A DNA stretch of 64,000 nucleotides, taken from contig NZ_JALJXJ010000010.1 of NCBI RefSeq assembly GCF_024170005.1, forward strand, positions 248,001 through 312,000. The letters are read 5' to 3'. Every line of letters starts with the position of its first letter. The stretch's first letter is position 1. The notes beneath the pieces were generated by a model. The model had not been told where the DNA came from, did no database searches, and was given only the letters and a program-made list of their open reading frames with translations. The position numbers were made by a program, and so were the translations under genes. Source of the DNA: Azospirillum lipoferum (GTDB lineage Bacteria; Pseudomonadota; Alphaproteobacteria; Azospirillales; Azospirillaceae). Of this stretch, positions 9,487 to 17,549 are shown piece after piece.

Positions 9487-9873
9487 TTACCCCAGCTTGG
9501 CGTACCCGCGCTCGATCACCCGTTCGGCCGCCTCATAGACCGCCAGCATCTCCTCGTAGGCCGCGCGCAGGCGGGCGAGGTCGCTGACGGCGGCGGAATC
9601 CGGGTGCCGTGATTCCGACATCTTCAGGCCGGCGCGGATGTAGTCGGCCCGCAGTTCCGCCACCCGCACCGCCATGCGCAGGAAGGAGTCGCGGTTCAGG
9701 TTGGGCAGCTCGCGTCCGATGACCTCGCAGTTGGCCTCCAGGATCGCGGCATCCATGTTTTCCAGGAAATGGCGGATGCGCTGGCTCCGGCTGCTGTCGG
9801 CGGCATCCGCCGTCATCAGCTTGTCGACCTTGCCCTTGGCGTATTCGCCGATGATCTTGCCGCCGGATGCCAT
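9487..9873 (-). CDS. Conserved helical protein of unknown function
   Basis: 128-residue cytoplasmic protein with no signal peptide or membrane segment. It reads as mostly helix: KIIGEYAKGKVDKLMTA, then FLENMDAAILEANCEVIGRELP, then a C-terminal helix EEMLAVYEAAERVIERGYAKLG. The ATG at 9873 is chosen because sequence upstream turns arginine/glycine rich; an ATG at 9891 is also possible. It is divergent from purU with about 220 bp between. No function is assigned. Confidence 0.6.
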   Translation of the reverse strand: MASGGKIIGEYAKGKVDKLMTADAADSSRSQRIRHFLENMDAAILEANCEVIGRELPNLNRDSFLRMAVRVAELRADYIRAGLKMSESRHPDSAAVSDLARLRAAYEEMLAVYEAAERVIERGYAKLG

Positions 9874-10092
9874 GGATGATCCCGTTTCCATACGCCGGCC
9901 GGTTCGGCCGCGCACCAGTTTCGCACCGCCGGCCCGCCGATGCCAGAGCGGCGTGGACCGCCCGCTGCCGGCGACAATTCCGCCTGACGATACAGCCATG
10001 TGCGCATCCGCTCATGAAGCGGGTGCAACATGGCGGCGTTCGTGCTAGGGAAGCCTCCCCCTTTTCTTGCTGTACGTCATGGTGGACGCGCG

Positions 10093-10959
10093 ATGTCTGA
10101 GACCGGCTCCGACTATATCCTCACCGTTTCCTGCCCCGACACCGTCGGCATCGTCTTCGCGGTGTCAGGCTTCCTGGCGGAGCGGAGCTGCAACATCATC
10201 GACAGCGCCCAGTTCGGCGACCGCGTCTCCGGCCTGTTCTTCATGCGCGTCAGCTTCAACGGCAACCCTGCCGGGCCGACGAAGGCGCAACTGGAGGCCG
10301 ATTTCGCCGCGCAGGTGGCGGACCGCTTCGGCATGACCTGGAAGATCCATGACGCCCGCCGCCGCCCGCGCGTGCTGATCATGGTGTCGAAGTTCGGCCA
10401 CTGCCTGAACGACCTGTTGTACCGCTACCGCACCGGCTATCTGCCGATCGAAATCCCGGCCATCGTTTCCAACCACCGCGACTTCTACCAGCTGGCGGCG
10501 TGGCACAATATTCCGTTCCACCATCTGCCGGTCGGCGTCGACAACAAGGCGCAGCAGGAAGCCCGCCTGCTGGAGATCGTGGACGAGGAGAAGGTCGACC
10601 TCGTCGTGCTCGCCCGCTACATGCAGGTGCTGTCGGGTGCGCTGTGCGAGCGGATGGCCGGCCGGGTCATCAACATCCACCACAGCTTCCTGCCCAGCTT
10701 CAAGGGCGCCAAGCCCTACCACCAGGCCCATGCCCGCGGCGTTAAGCTGATCGGCGCCACCGCGCACTATGTCACCTCCAACCTCGACGAAGGCCCGATC
10801 ATCGAGCAGGAGGCCGAGCGCGTCGACCATACGATGACGCCCGACGACCTGGTGGCCATCGGGCGTGACATCGAGAACATCGTTCTCGCCCGTGCCGTCC
10901 GCTACCACGTGGAGCATCGCGTGCTGCTGAACGGCAACAAGACGGTGGTCTTCCGCTAA
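10093..10959 (+). CDS. purU: Formyltetrahydrofolate deformylase
   Basis: Hydrolyses 10-formyl-THF to formate and THF, balancing one-carbon pools and supplying formate for purine synthesis. 288 residues, as expected. N-terminal ACT domain (YILTVSCPDTVGIVFAVSGFL, residues 7-90) and C-terminal formyltransferase domain with MVSKFGHCLNDLLYRY, NHRDFYQLA and the catalytic core INIHHSFLPSFKGAKPYHQA and GATAHYVTSNLDEGPII. The start is set at MSETG, since the preceding frame has no ribosome site. It converges with phyR. Confidence 0.96.
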   Translation: MSETGSDYILTVSCPDTVGIVFAVSGFLAERSCNIIDSAQFGDRVSGLFFMRVSFNGNPAGPTKAQLEADFAAQVADRFGMTWKIHDARRRPRVLIMVSKFGHCLNDLLYRYRTGYLPIEIPAIVSNHRDFYQLAAWHNIPFHHLPVGVDNKAQQEARLLEIVDEEKVDLVVLARYMQVLSGALCERMAGRVINIHHSFLPSFKGAKPYHQAHARGVKLIGATAHYVTSNLDEGPIIEQEAERVDHTMTPDDLVAIGRDIENIVLARAVRYHVEHRVLLNGNKTVVFR

Positions 10960-10987
10960 CCCCCCCGGGTGAACGCCGGGTGAAGCA

Positions 10988-11012
10988 GCGCAGCCCCTCA
11001 GTGGGGCTGCGC
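10988..11012. terminator. 10-bp perfect hairpin between convergent purU and phyR
   Basis: GCGCAGCCCC (10988-10997) pairs with GGGGCTGCGC (11003-11012) around TCAGT, which contains the phyR stop codon. No T-run is present in either direction, so it may be a weak shared terminator or 3' stabiliser. Confidence 0.4.
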
Positions 11013-11801
11013 CGTCTCGCGGACGTCCTCCGGCTGCGGCATGAACACCGCGCGGGTGATCGCCTGTTCGATCTGGTCGCGGGTGAAGGGCTTCGGGATC
11101 ACCGGACCCAGATGCTCCAGCCCATGCTTGGCCAGATCGTCGGGGAAGGCGGTGACGAAGATCACCGGCAGGAACCGGCGAGCCCGCAGTTCGCGCGCCA
11201 CCTCCAGCCCGTTGTCGCCATCGGCCAGCCGGATGTCCATCAGCGCCAGCGTCGGCCGGTGTTCCGCCGCCAGCGACAGCGCCTCGTCCATCGTCGCCGC
11301 GTTGCCGCAGACGATGTGGCCCATGCCGCGCACCGTCTCCGCCAGATCATAGGCGATGATGGCATCGTCCTCGACGATCAGGATGGTGGCGGTCAGCCGG
11401 GCGCGGACGCGCTCGCGGGCGTGGGTCAGTCGCTCCACCGCATCTTCCGGGGCGAGGCCCAGGACGACGGCGGCGTCGCCGACCGGCAGATCCTCCAGAT
11501 TGACCAGCAGGTAGAGCCGGCGGTCGGTTTCCTCCAGCGTCATCAGCGCCGATTCGACCGGATGGTAGGGCGCCACCACCGGCGGCGAGCCCTCCTCGTC
11601 CTGCAACTCGTTCAGATGGCGATAGAGCGTGCCGCGCGACAGGTCGCCGCCGCGGCCGGTCTCCGCCTCGTCCGCCTCCAGATACCATTCCAGGGTGCGG
11701 GTCACCAAGGCGTCCCCCCGCCCGTTCGTCCCGGTCAGCGCGCGGGCATAGCGGCGCAGGTAGGGCAAATGCTGCATGAAGTGACCGGTGTACTGCTCCA
11801 T
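10998..11801 (-). CDS. phyR: General stress response anti-anti-sigma regulator PhyR
   Basis: 267 residues with the diagnostic PhyR order: an ECF-sigma-like domain (about 5-130, including TRTLEWYLE and LYLLVNLEDLPVGDAAVVLGL) followed by a receiver domain (about 138-255) with acidic pocket LIVEDDAII, phospho-acceptor Asp in LMDIRLADGDNG and Lys in PKPFT. Once phosphorylated, PhyR captures NepR and frees the EcfG sigma factor. The start has GGGGAGAGAG directly upstream. nepR and ecfG, often adjacent, are not seen in the 930 bp upstream. A 26-bp palindrome lies about 50 bp before the start. Confidence 0.93.
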   Translation of the reverse strand: MEQYTGHFMQHLPYLRRYARALTGTNGRGDALVTRTLEWYLEADEAETGRGGDLSRGTLYRHLNELQDEEGSPPVVAPYHPVESALMTLEETDRRLYLLVNLEDLPVGDAAVVLGLAPEDAVERLTHARERVRARLTATILIVEDDAIIAYDLAETVRGMGHIVCGNAATMDEALSLAAEHRPTLALMDIRLADGDNGLEVARELRARRFLPVIFVTAFPDDLAKHGLEHLGPVIPKPFTRDQIEQAITRAVFMPQPEDVRETAQPH

Positions 11802-11852
11802 CTCTCTCCCCGTGCCTTTCTGCGGCGCGTGTTCCTGGCATCCACCCGATGT

Positions 11853-11878
11853 GCCTGATCCGGGATCCCGGATCAGGC
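11853..11878. promoter_or_regulatory. Perfect 26-bp palindrome upstream of phyR
   Basis: GCCTGATCCGGGA is followed directly by its exact reverse complement TCCCGGATCAGGC, ending about 50 bp before the phyR start. Perfect symmetry over 26 bp is unlikely by chance; it could be an operator or a transcript hairpin in the phyR leader. No T-run is adjacent. Confidence 0.5.
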
Positions 11879-12239
11879 CGGTGCAACTCGATCCTTTCCG
11901 GGCCGCCTCTGCCCGGTCCGCCTGTCCGTCAGCGAAACTTGGCAGCGAAATCCGGCGGCGGAACCGGCCGGGCGTTCCCGCCGAAGATCGCGGCGCCGTC
12001 GACGCTGCTTCGATCGACAGACTGACGCATCCCGGGCTGCAACGGTCGAATTCATATGGCGCAGTCCACGGCCTAACGGGAGTGAGCCCGAAAGATTTAT
12101 TCGAGATACCAGTAAAGGATTACTCAGTATGCATAATATGAAACACGGCCGGATATGGTTCAGCGGGCTGTGCGGCCAGCCTATGACCTGCAAGATATAG
12201 GGGGTGCCGGAGGGGTAGGCTTAACTGTTCTGAAAGACT
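11879..12239. other. Intergenic region without recognised gene
   Basis: Part of a 933-bp gap between phyR and the gene at 12735. I see no NepR- or EcfG-like protein. A 20-codon frame (ATG 12138, MKHGRIWFSG) lacks a ribosome site and is not called. The following 100 bp hold a structured-RNA candidate. Confidence 0.5.
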
Positions 12240-12349
12240 TATAAGCTTACTCTGTCTTTGCCCTCCGGTGTGTACCGTGTGAGGGCGAGGCGAGTGTTCC
12301 CGATCCTCGTACGCGCCGGCCATCCCCCAGGCCGGCGCGTTTTTCTTTT
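12240..12349 (+). ncRNA. Candidate structured small RNA with intrinsic terminator
   Basis: Three successive hairpins: CCCTC-CGGT-GTGT-ACCG-TGT-GAGGG (12261-12285), CGAGG...CCTCG (12286-12309), and a perfect 11-bp terminator stem ACGCGCCGGCC (12311-12321) with its complement (12330-12340), followed by TTTTCTTTTC. A TATAAG hexamer (12240-12245) could be a -10, with a poor -35. No reading frame spans the region. The expected transcript is about 90-100 nt. Alphaproteobacterial SRP RNA and 6S RNA were considered and do not match. Expression is inferred from structure only. Confidence 0.45.
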
Positions 12350-12388
12350 CCGGCCATGCGCCGCATGAAAAACCAACCGTGCAGCACA

Positions 12389-12413
12389 GGAACCAACCGC
12401 CAGGGGCTGTGTT
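12389..12413 (+). promoter_or_regulatory. Near-consensus EcfG-type promoter (weak)
   Basis: GGAAC (12389-12393), 17 bp, then GTT (12411-12413). General-stress EcfG promoters follow GGAAC-N16/17-CGTT; here the C is T. It faces the gene at 12735, about 320 bp away. Suggestive only because PhyR is the neighbour. Confidence 0.25.
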
Positions 12414-12734
12414 GGAACGGGCATGGTGTGATTCCTCCCTGAACCGCCAATCCTGATCGCCGCCGAAGCACCGCCGCCACATCATGCGGCCGGTGCCGGC
12501 GGCGAACTTTCATCCGCACAGATATCCGTCAAGATAATGGCCCTGTCGCTGCCTCCTTTCCGTCAATTGGGGACTTTCACAAGCCCGTGCTTGCAACGCG
12601 TTTAATCCAACGTTAAGGACATCGGCACACGGTTGGAGTTCGGCGTCTTCGGGCGCGCCATCCGTTCTGAAGGCCGGCGGAACGGTGCCGGCCGGGGTAT
12701 CGCGTAGGCTGCCGCATCGGGTCCGGGTTTGTGC

Positions 12735-13268
12735 ATGGAAGACCAAGAGTTGGATCGGTCCCTGATGGAGGGCATTCCACCGGATGAACTGGCTGACTTC
12801 GCCCAGTGGCGGGAGCGCGTGCGCGGCACGAACATTTCCGAGAAGACGCTGCTGGCGACCGACTATCTCAATCACTTCAACGAAATCGTGATGCTGATCG
12901 AGATGATCCCTGACATGCCGGACATGCTGGAGGAATGCCGCATCTGGCAGCCCAAGAGCTATGCCGAGCATTTCCGCGACAGCGGCTTCTCCGACAAGGA
13001 TCTGGCGATCGAGGCCTACGGCCATGTGCCGTCCAAGTTCCTCCGCCCGTTCGAGGACACCATCGCCCAGGCCCATCAGGTGATCGCCCACACGCTGGAG
13101 CGGATCGGCACCGACATCGACAGCGGCGATCCCGACAAGCTGCGGATGGACTGCCAGACCTCCGTCGCGATGATTCACCGCATCATCCAGGTCGCCAACG
13201 GCATCATCCACGGCACCGCCCACGTGATGGAGCAGGGTGAGATCGATCTTTATCTGCAGAACGGCTGA
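12735..13268 (+). CDS. Conserved helical protein of unknown function
   Basis: 177-residue acidic, soluble protein starting MEDQELDRSLMEGIPPDELADF. It appears all-helical, with Met/Asp/Glu-rich segments (LIEMIPDMPDMLEECRIW) and conserved-looking histidines (AQAHQVIAHTLERIG, AMIHRIIQVANGIIHGTAH). No signal peptide, membrane helix or named motif is recognised. The ATG at 12735 is preferred to a TTG two codons upstream. A weak EcfG-like promoter lies about 320 bp upstream, so a stress-regulon link is possible but unproven. Confidence 0.65.
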   Translation: MEDQELDRSLMEGIPPDELADFAQWRERVRGTNISEKTLLATDYLNHFNEIVMLIEMIPDMPDMLEECRIWQPKSYAEHFRDSGFSDKDLAIEAYGHVPSKFLRPFEDTIAQAHQVIAHTLERIGTDIDSGDPDKLRMDCQTSVAMIHRIIQVANGIIHGTAHVMEQGEIDLYLQNG

Positions 13269-13623
13269 AAATCGGTACGCCGACCCGTACTTTCGTTCCA
13301 AATCATGCGTCTTACCAACGAAAAACCGGCGTTTTCAGGCACTTGTCCCGGCAGGAATGGCGATTGATGGTGCACCCACCATTCGTTCGTTGCATGGCTC
13401 ACTTGCGTCCCCTGGCACTATAGTCGGAGCATAAAAGACAAGACGGAGGCGTGTTCATGCGTCCTCTGCGGGGGGAGATGGAGCATTGCCCATGAAGGGA
13501 TGCGCATTCGCGCCGGCCGACGGTATGGCCGTGTCTGAACCGCGCGTGTGGCGGCCGGGTCCGCCCACCGACCACGCCGGCCCCGTCCTTCCCGTCCTGC
13601 AACGGGGGGAGGCAGCAGCGCGC
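13269..13623. other. Intergenic region upstream of the CoA ligase
   Basis: Holds a small GTACG/CGTAC hairpin (13274-13289), a 15-bp exact repeat AAAACCGGCGTTTTC (13322-13336) shared with 4485-4499, and an inverted repeat ATGGTG-CACC-CACCAT (13367-13382). TATAGT at about 13419 could be a -10 but lacks a clear -35. No gene is seen; an in-frame upstream extension of the ligase has no ribosome site. Confidence 0.45.
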
Positions 13624-15258
13624 ATGACGCCATCCGGACATTTGGACAGCTTCACCCGTGACCGGCTGCCGGCCCCGTCGCAGCGCCCCGATCTGATTCT
13701 GGAACGCCCCGAACTCCAATACCCCCAGCGGCTCAACGCCGTCTCCGTCCTGATCGACGGCTGGCGCGAGCGTGGCTGGGACGGGCGCCCCTGCCTGATC
13801 GGCGGCGACGGCGAGGTGTGGAGCTATGGCCGGATGCGCGACACCGTCGACCGCATCGCCCGCGTCCTGACCGAGGATTACGGGCTGGTCACCGGCAACC
13901 GCGTGCTGCTGCGTGGTCCCAACACGCCGATGCTGGCCGCCTGCTGGCTGGCGGTGATCAAGGCCGGCGGCGTGCTGGTGCCGACCATGCCGCTGCTGCG
14001 CGCGCCCGAACTGGCCGACGTGCTGAATCGCGCCGCCATCGACATGGCGCTGTGCGACACCCATTTCCTCGACGATCTGGAAGAGGCGGCATTGCCGTCG
14101 CTGCGCATCGTTGGTTTCCGCGACGGCGAGCTGGAACATCGCATCGCCACCAAGCCGGCCGGGTTCCAGGCCGCCGACACGGCGCAGGATGACGTCGCGC
14201 TGATCGCCTTCACCTCCGGCACCACCGGCACGCCGAAGGCGGCGGCTCATCTGCATCGTCATCTGCTGGCGATTTCCGATCTGTCGCCGCGCTCGGTGCT
14301 GGGCACGACGGCCGACGACGTGTTCTGCGGCTCGCCGACGCTGGCCTTCGCCTATGGGCTGGGCGGGCTGCTGCTGTTTCCTCTGCGTATCGGCGCGTCA
14401 GTCATCCTGCTGGAGCGCGGCACCGCCGACCGGCTGCTGGAGGCCGCCAGCCGCCACCGGGCGACGGTGATGTTCACCGTGCCCACCGTTTATCGCGGCA
14501 TGATCGGCCGCATGGCCGCCGACCCGGCGCTGGCCAAGGGGCTTGCCTCGCTCCGGCTCTGCATCTCCGCCGGGGAGCCGCTGCCGCAGCAGACCTTCGA
14601 GGGCTGGTGCGACGCCACCGGGCTGGAAATCCTCGACAGCCTGGGCACGACCGAACTGCTGAACGCCGTCCTGCATGCGGTGCCGGGCGATGTCCGGCCG
14701 GGCTCCACCGGCAAGCCGGTGCCGGGGTACGAGGCGATGGTGGTCGACGACCAGTTCCGCCAGCTGCCCCCCGGGCAGGTCGGCCGGCTGGCGGTGCGCG
14801 GGGCGACCGGCTGCCTCTATCTCGACGATCCGCGCCAGGAAAGCTATGTCCAGCAGGGCTGGAACCTGACCGGCGACGCCTTCCACGTTGATGAGGACGG
14901 TTTCTTCTGGTATCACGCCCGCACCGACGACCTGATCGTCTCGGCCGGCTACAAGATCTCCGGCCTGGAGGTCGAGAACATCCTGCTGAGCCACGAGGCG
15001 GTGCAGGAATGCGCGGTGATCGCCGCCCCCGATCCGGTGCGCGGCACCATCCCCAAGGCCTTCGTCGTGCTGCGCGACGATGTCCGTCCCGACGAGCGTC
15101 TGGCGGAGGAGCTGCAAAGCTTCGTCAAGGAACACATCGCGCCCTACAAGTACCCGCGCGCGGTGGAGTTCCTCGATGCGCTGCCGCGGACGGAGACCGG
15201 CAAGGTCCAGCGTTTCAAGCTGCGCCGCCGTGCGTGGCAGCCGGACGAGGCGGAATAA
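13624..15258 (+). CDS. Aryl-CoA ligase, 2-aminobenzoate/benzoate-CoA ligase type
   Basis: Adenylate-forming enzyme (ANL superfamily) that would activate an aromatic acid with ATP and CoA, 544 residues. Seen: A3 motif FTSGTTGTPKAAAHLH near residue 198, DSLGTTELLN (A5), LTGDAFHVDEDGFFWYHARTDD (A7/A8 hinge), SAGYKISGLEVENIL and the catalytic lysine in PRTETGKVQRFKL (A10). The N-terminus MTPSGHLDSFTRDRLP matches 2-aminobenzoate-CoA ligases, which supports the start at 13624. Benzoate or an aminobenzoate is the likely substrate; no monooxygenase/reductase or ring-cleavage genes lie nearby. Confidence 0.85.
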   Translation: MTPSGHLDSFTRDRLPAPSQRPDLILERPELQYPQRLNAVSVLIDGWRERGWDGRPCLIGGDGEVWSYGRMRDTVDRIARVLTEDYGLVTGNRVLLRGPNTPMLAACWLAVIKAGGVLVPTMPLLRAPELADVLNRAAIDMALCDTHFLDDLEEAALPSLRIVGFRDGELEHRIATKPAGFQAADTAQDDVALIAFTSGTTGTPKAAAHLHRHLLAISDLSPRSVLGTTADDVFCGSPTLAFAYGLGGLLLFPLRIGASVILLERGTADRLLEAASRHRATVMFTVPTVYRGMIGRMAADPALAKGLASLRLCISAGEPLPQQTFEGWCDATGLEILDSLGTTELLNAVLHAVPGDVRPGSTGKPVPGYEAMVVDDQFRQLPPGQVGRLAVRGATGCLYLDDPRQESYVQQGWNLTGDAFHVDEDGFFWYHARTDDLIVSAGYKISGLEVENILLSHEAVQECAVIAAPDPVRGTIPKAFVVLRDDVRPDERLAEELQSFVKEHIAPYKYPRAVEFLDALPRTETGKVQRFKLRRRAWQPDEAE

Positions 15259-15264
15259 CCGCTC

Positions 15265-16128
15265 CTACCGGGGAAAGTCGGCGAAGGGGGTCAGCCGGAT
15301 GTTGCGCGCCTCCAACAGGGCGGCGAACTCCGGCCCGCGGAGATAGTCGTATTCGGCGCGCCGCGGCTCGACCAGCGTGTCGACGCGGCGCAGGTCCTCG
15401 TCCGGCAGGCCGGGGTGGACCATAACCAGCGTGCGGCCGCCGATACCGTCCAGGAAGCGCGCCATCAGTTCGGCGAAAGGACGGTTGCCGGCGAAGTCGT
15501 AGACTCCGGCGAAGCGGTCGTTGGCGGGGATGCCGCGCGCCCGCACCATGCGCCTCAGTCCGCCGCCCAGCCCGCCGATCAGCAGGGTCTTCGGCACCGC
15601 GACGCCCCGGCGCAGCACCGCCGTCACCGGTTCGCCGCACAGGCGGACATAAGCGCCCGGCAAGGCGGTTAGCGCGTCCACCACCGCCTCACGCACGCCG
15701 GGCAGCTGGTGGATGTGCTGGTGGCCGTCGATATAGTCGGGCGGTCCGCCCCAGGCGTCGGTGAAGGCGTCGATCTGGCGCGACAGTTCGTCCCGGATTT
15801 CCGCGCGCGCCACCGGGCCGTTCAGTGTCCCGCGATAGGCCCAGCCCATCAGCCGCCCCAACGGCGGCAGCCGCCCGTCCGGCGCCAGAATCGGCATGGC
15901 ACCCAGCGGCGGCTGGTCGGTCAGGGTGAAATGCAGCCCGACATCGGCCTTGTCCTTCAGTTCACGCAGTGCGTCGGCTCCGCTGCGCCAATGCGGGCAG
16001 AGGCTCATGACCGAGGTCGCGGTCAGTCGTCCCCGGGCGATCAGATCACGAATGGCGGTGTTGACGCCGGGCGCCAGTCCGTAATCGTCGGCACAGAGGA
16101 GCAGCGGGGTGGGAGCGGATTGGGGCAT
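15265..16128 (-). CDS. YdjC/ChbG-family carbohydrate deacetylase
   Basis: 287-residue metal-dependent deacetylase of the YdjC fold. Seen: metal-binding LLLCADDYGLAPGVN at the N-terminus, GLHFTLT near residue 85, the HxxxH-type GHQHIHQLP near 135 and the late VHPGLPD. ChbG removes acetyl groups from chito-oligosaccharides; HpnK relatives are linked to hopanoid synthesis. With no chb or hpn genes here the substrate is open. It converges with the CoA ligase (6 bp apart) and follows the EamA transporter by 72 bp, possibly as one unit. Confidence 0.85.
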   Translation of the reverse strand: MPQSAPTPLLLCADDYGLAPGVNTAIRDLIARGRLTATSVMSLCPHWRSGADALRELKDKADVGLHFTLTDQPPLGAMPILAPDGRLPPLGRLMGWAYRGTLNGPVARAEIRDELSRQIDAFTDAWGGPPDYIDGHQHIHQLPGVREAVVDALTALPGAYVRLCGEPVTAVLRRGVAVPKTLLIGGLGGGLRRMVRARGIPANDRFAGVYDFAGNRPFAELMARFLDGIGGRTLVMVHPGLPDEDLRRVDTLVEPRRAEYDYLRGPEFAALLEARNIRLTPFADFPR

Positions 16129-16200
16129 GGACCGACGGGAGCGGGTGGGGAATGTCCGGCCAAAATGGGAGGGTTGGCGTCGTCGATCAAGCCACTCCGG

Positions 16201-17148
16201 TCAGGCCGCTTCGGTCGCCGCCGCCGCCGGCTTGCGGGCTTGCAGGGTGGCCAGCATCACGCCGGGCAGCACCAGCATCACGCCCATCAGATGAAAGCCC
16301 TGCAACGGTTCGCCCAGCAACACCCAGGAGGCCAGCGCCGCCCACAGCGGCGACACGTACAGCGCGGTGGAGGCGCGCGCCGCCCCCATCATCGCGATCG
16401 TCTTCTGATAGGCCAGCAGCGCCAGAACGGAGGCGAACAGCGCCACCGCGACGATCGACAGGATGGTGGAAACGGAAAAGGGAACCGGCCGCACCGCCAC
16501 CGTCTCCCACGCATAGAAGGGTGCCAGCACCAGCACGCCGGACAGCGCATTGGCGGCGAAGGCGGTGACCACCGGCAGGGGGGTGCCCGATTGCCGCAGC
16601 AGGATGGTATAGACCGACCAGGACACCGCCCCGGTCAGCACCAGCAGGTCGCCGCCATTGAAGGACAGGTGCAGCAGCGCCTCCGGATCGCCGCGGGTCA
16701 GGATCACCAGCACGCCGGCCATCGCCAGCAGGATGCCGAGAATCTGCCGCGGCCGGATCGCGTCGCCCAGCCAGACGGCGGCAAGCGCCAGGATCATCGC
16801 CGGGCTCGTCGCATAGATCAGGCTGGCATTGGTGGCGCTGGTCCGCTCCAGCCCATAATAGACGATGGCGCCGGAAATTCCCTGCCCCAGCACGCCCAGC
16901 AAAAGGTAATGCCGCCATTGCGCCTTCAGCCGGCTGCGGTGGGTCAGCAGGCCGGGCAGGGCAAAGGGCAGCACGATCAGAAAGGCGATCAGCCAGCGCC
17001 AGAAAGCCAGTCCGATCGGCGGCACCACATGCGCCGCCGCCCGGCCAACCACGGGGTTCGAGGCGAGCAGCGCGGATCCAACGATGTAGAGGCCATAGGC
17101 GGCCAGCGGGCCAGACCGCAGGACGGACGGCAGGAGCGGAAAGGACAT
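16201..17148 (-). CDS. EamA/DMT-family transporter
   Basis: Inner-membrane drug/metabolite transporter of 315 residues with about ten transmembrane helices in two EamA repeats. The first includes GLAFWRWLIAFLIVLPFALPG and SLIYATSPAMILALAAVWLGD; the second includes VSWSVYTILLRQ and ALYVSPLWAALASWVLLGEPL. Members export amino acids, nucleotides or similar metabolites; the substrate here is unknown. It is divergent from dppA and upstream of the YdjC deacetylase. Confidence 0.88.
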   Translation of the reverse strand: MSFPLLPSVLRSGPLAAYGLYIVGSALLASNPVVGRAAAHVVPPIGLAFWRWLIAFLIVLPFALPGLLTHRSRLKAQWRHYLLLGVLGQGISGAIVYYGLERTSATNASLIYATSPAMILALAAVWLGDAIRPRQILGILLAMAGVLVILTRGDPEALLHLSFNGGDLLVLTGAVSWSVYTILLRQSGTPLPVVTAFAANALSGVLVLAPFYAWETVAVRPVPFSVSTILSIVAVALFASVLALLAYQKTIAMMGAARASTALYVSPLWAALASWVLLGEPLQGFHLMGVMLVLPGVMLATLQARKPAAAATEAA

Positions 17149-17549
17149 CGCCGGACCAGATTCCGAAAAGGGGTTCCATCACAGATGCAACCCAGCCTAG
17201 CATGGGGACCGGCACCGGCCTTCACGGCGGGTGTGCATGGCAGCCGTCCACCGTCCGCCGCCTGCGCGCAAGTCGGGACCTGTCCACCCGGATAACCTGA
17301 GTCGCAGGGGCAGGGACCTGTCGATTCGGTCAACCGGATGGTTGGCTTTGCAACTGTTTCGTTTTCGGGGCCAAAAATGTATCCATACGGACGTATTGGC
17401 GCCACGAATTGTGCTCTGCGCCACGGTATAGCCACGTATGCATGTAGGCGTTGACAGGCGGCTTTCGCACGCGCCAAATGGCGACGCTATTTCCAAAAGC
17501 GTTCTGGCAAATTTCCATACGCTCCAACCGGAATCGGGAGGCAAGACGA
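17149..17549. promoter_or_regulatory. Divergent promoter region of the dpp operon
   Basis: 401 bp between the EamA gene and dppA. TTGACA (17451-17456) with a 17-bp spacer and CCAAAT (17474-17479) is a possible dppA promoter. ATACG-GA-CGTAT (17385-17396) is a short perfect palindrome upstream of it and a possible operator. No reading frame with a ribosome site is seen. Confidence 0.4.

Noticed and set aside
12138..12200. 20-codon frame MKHGRIWFSG... before the RNA candidate
   Set aside because: No ribosome site, no conserved feature, and it ends before the structured region.
12261..12340. Assignment of the structured RNA as SRP RNA or 6S RNA
   Set aside because: The conserved SRP tetraloop/asymmetric loop and the 6S open-complex mimic are not seen.
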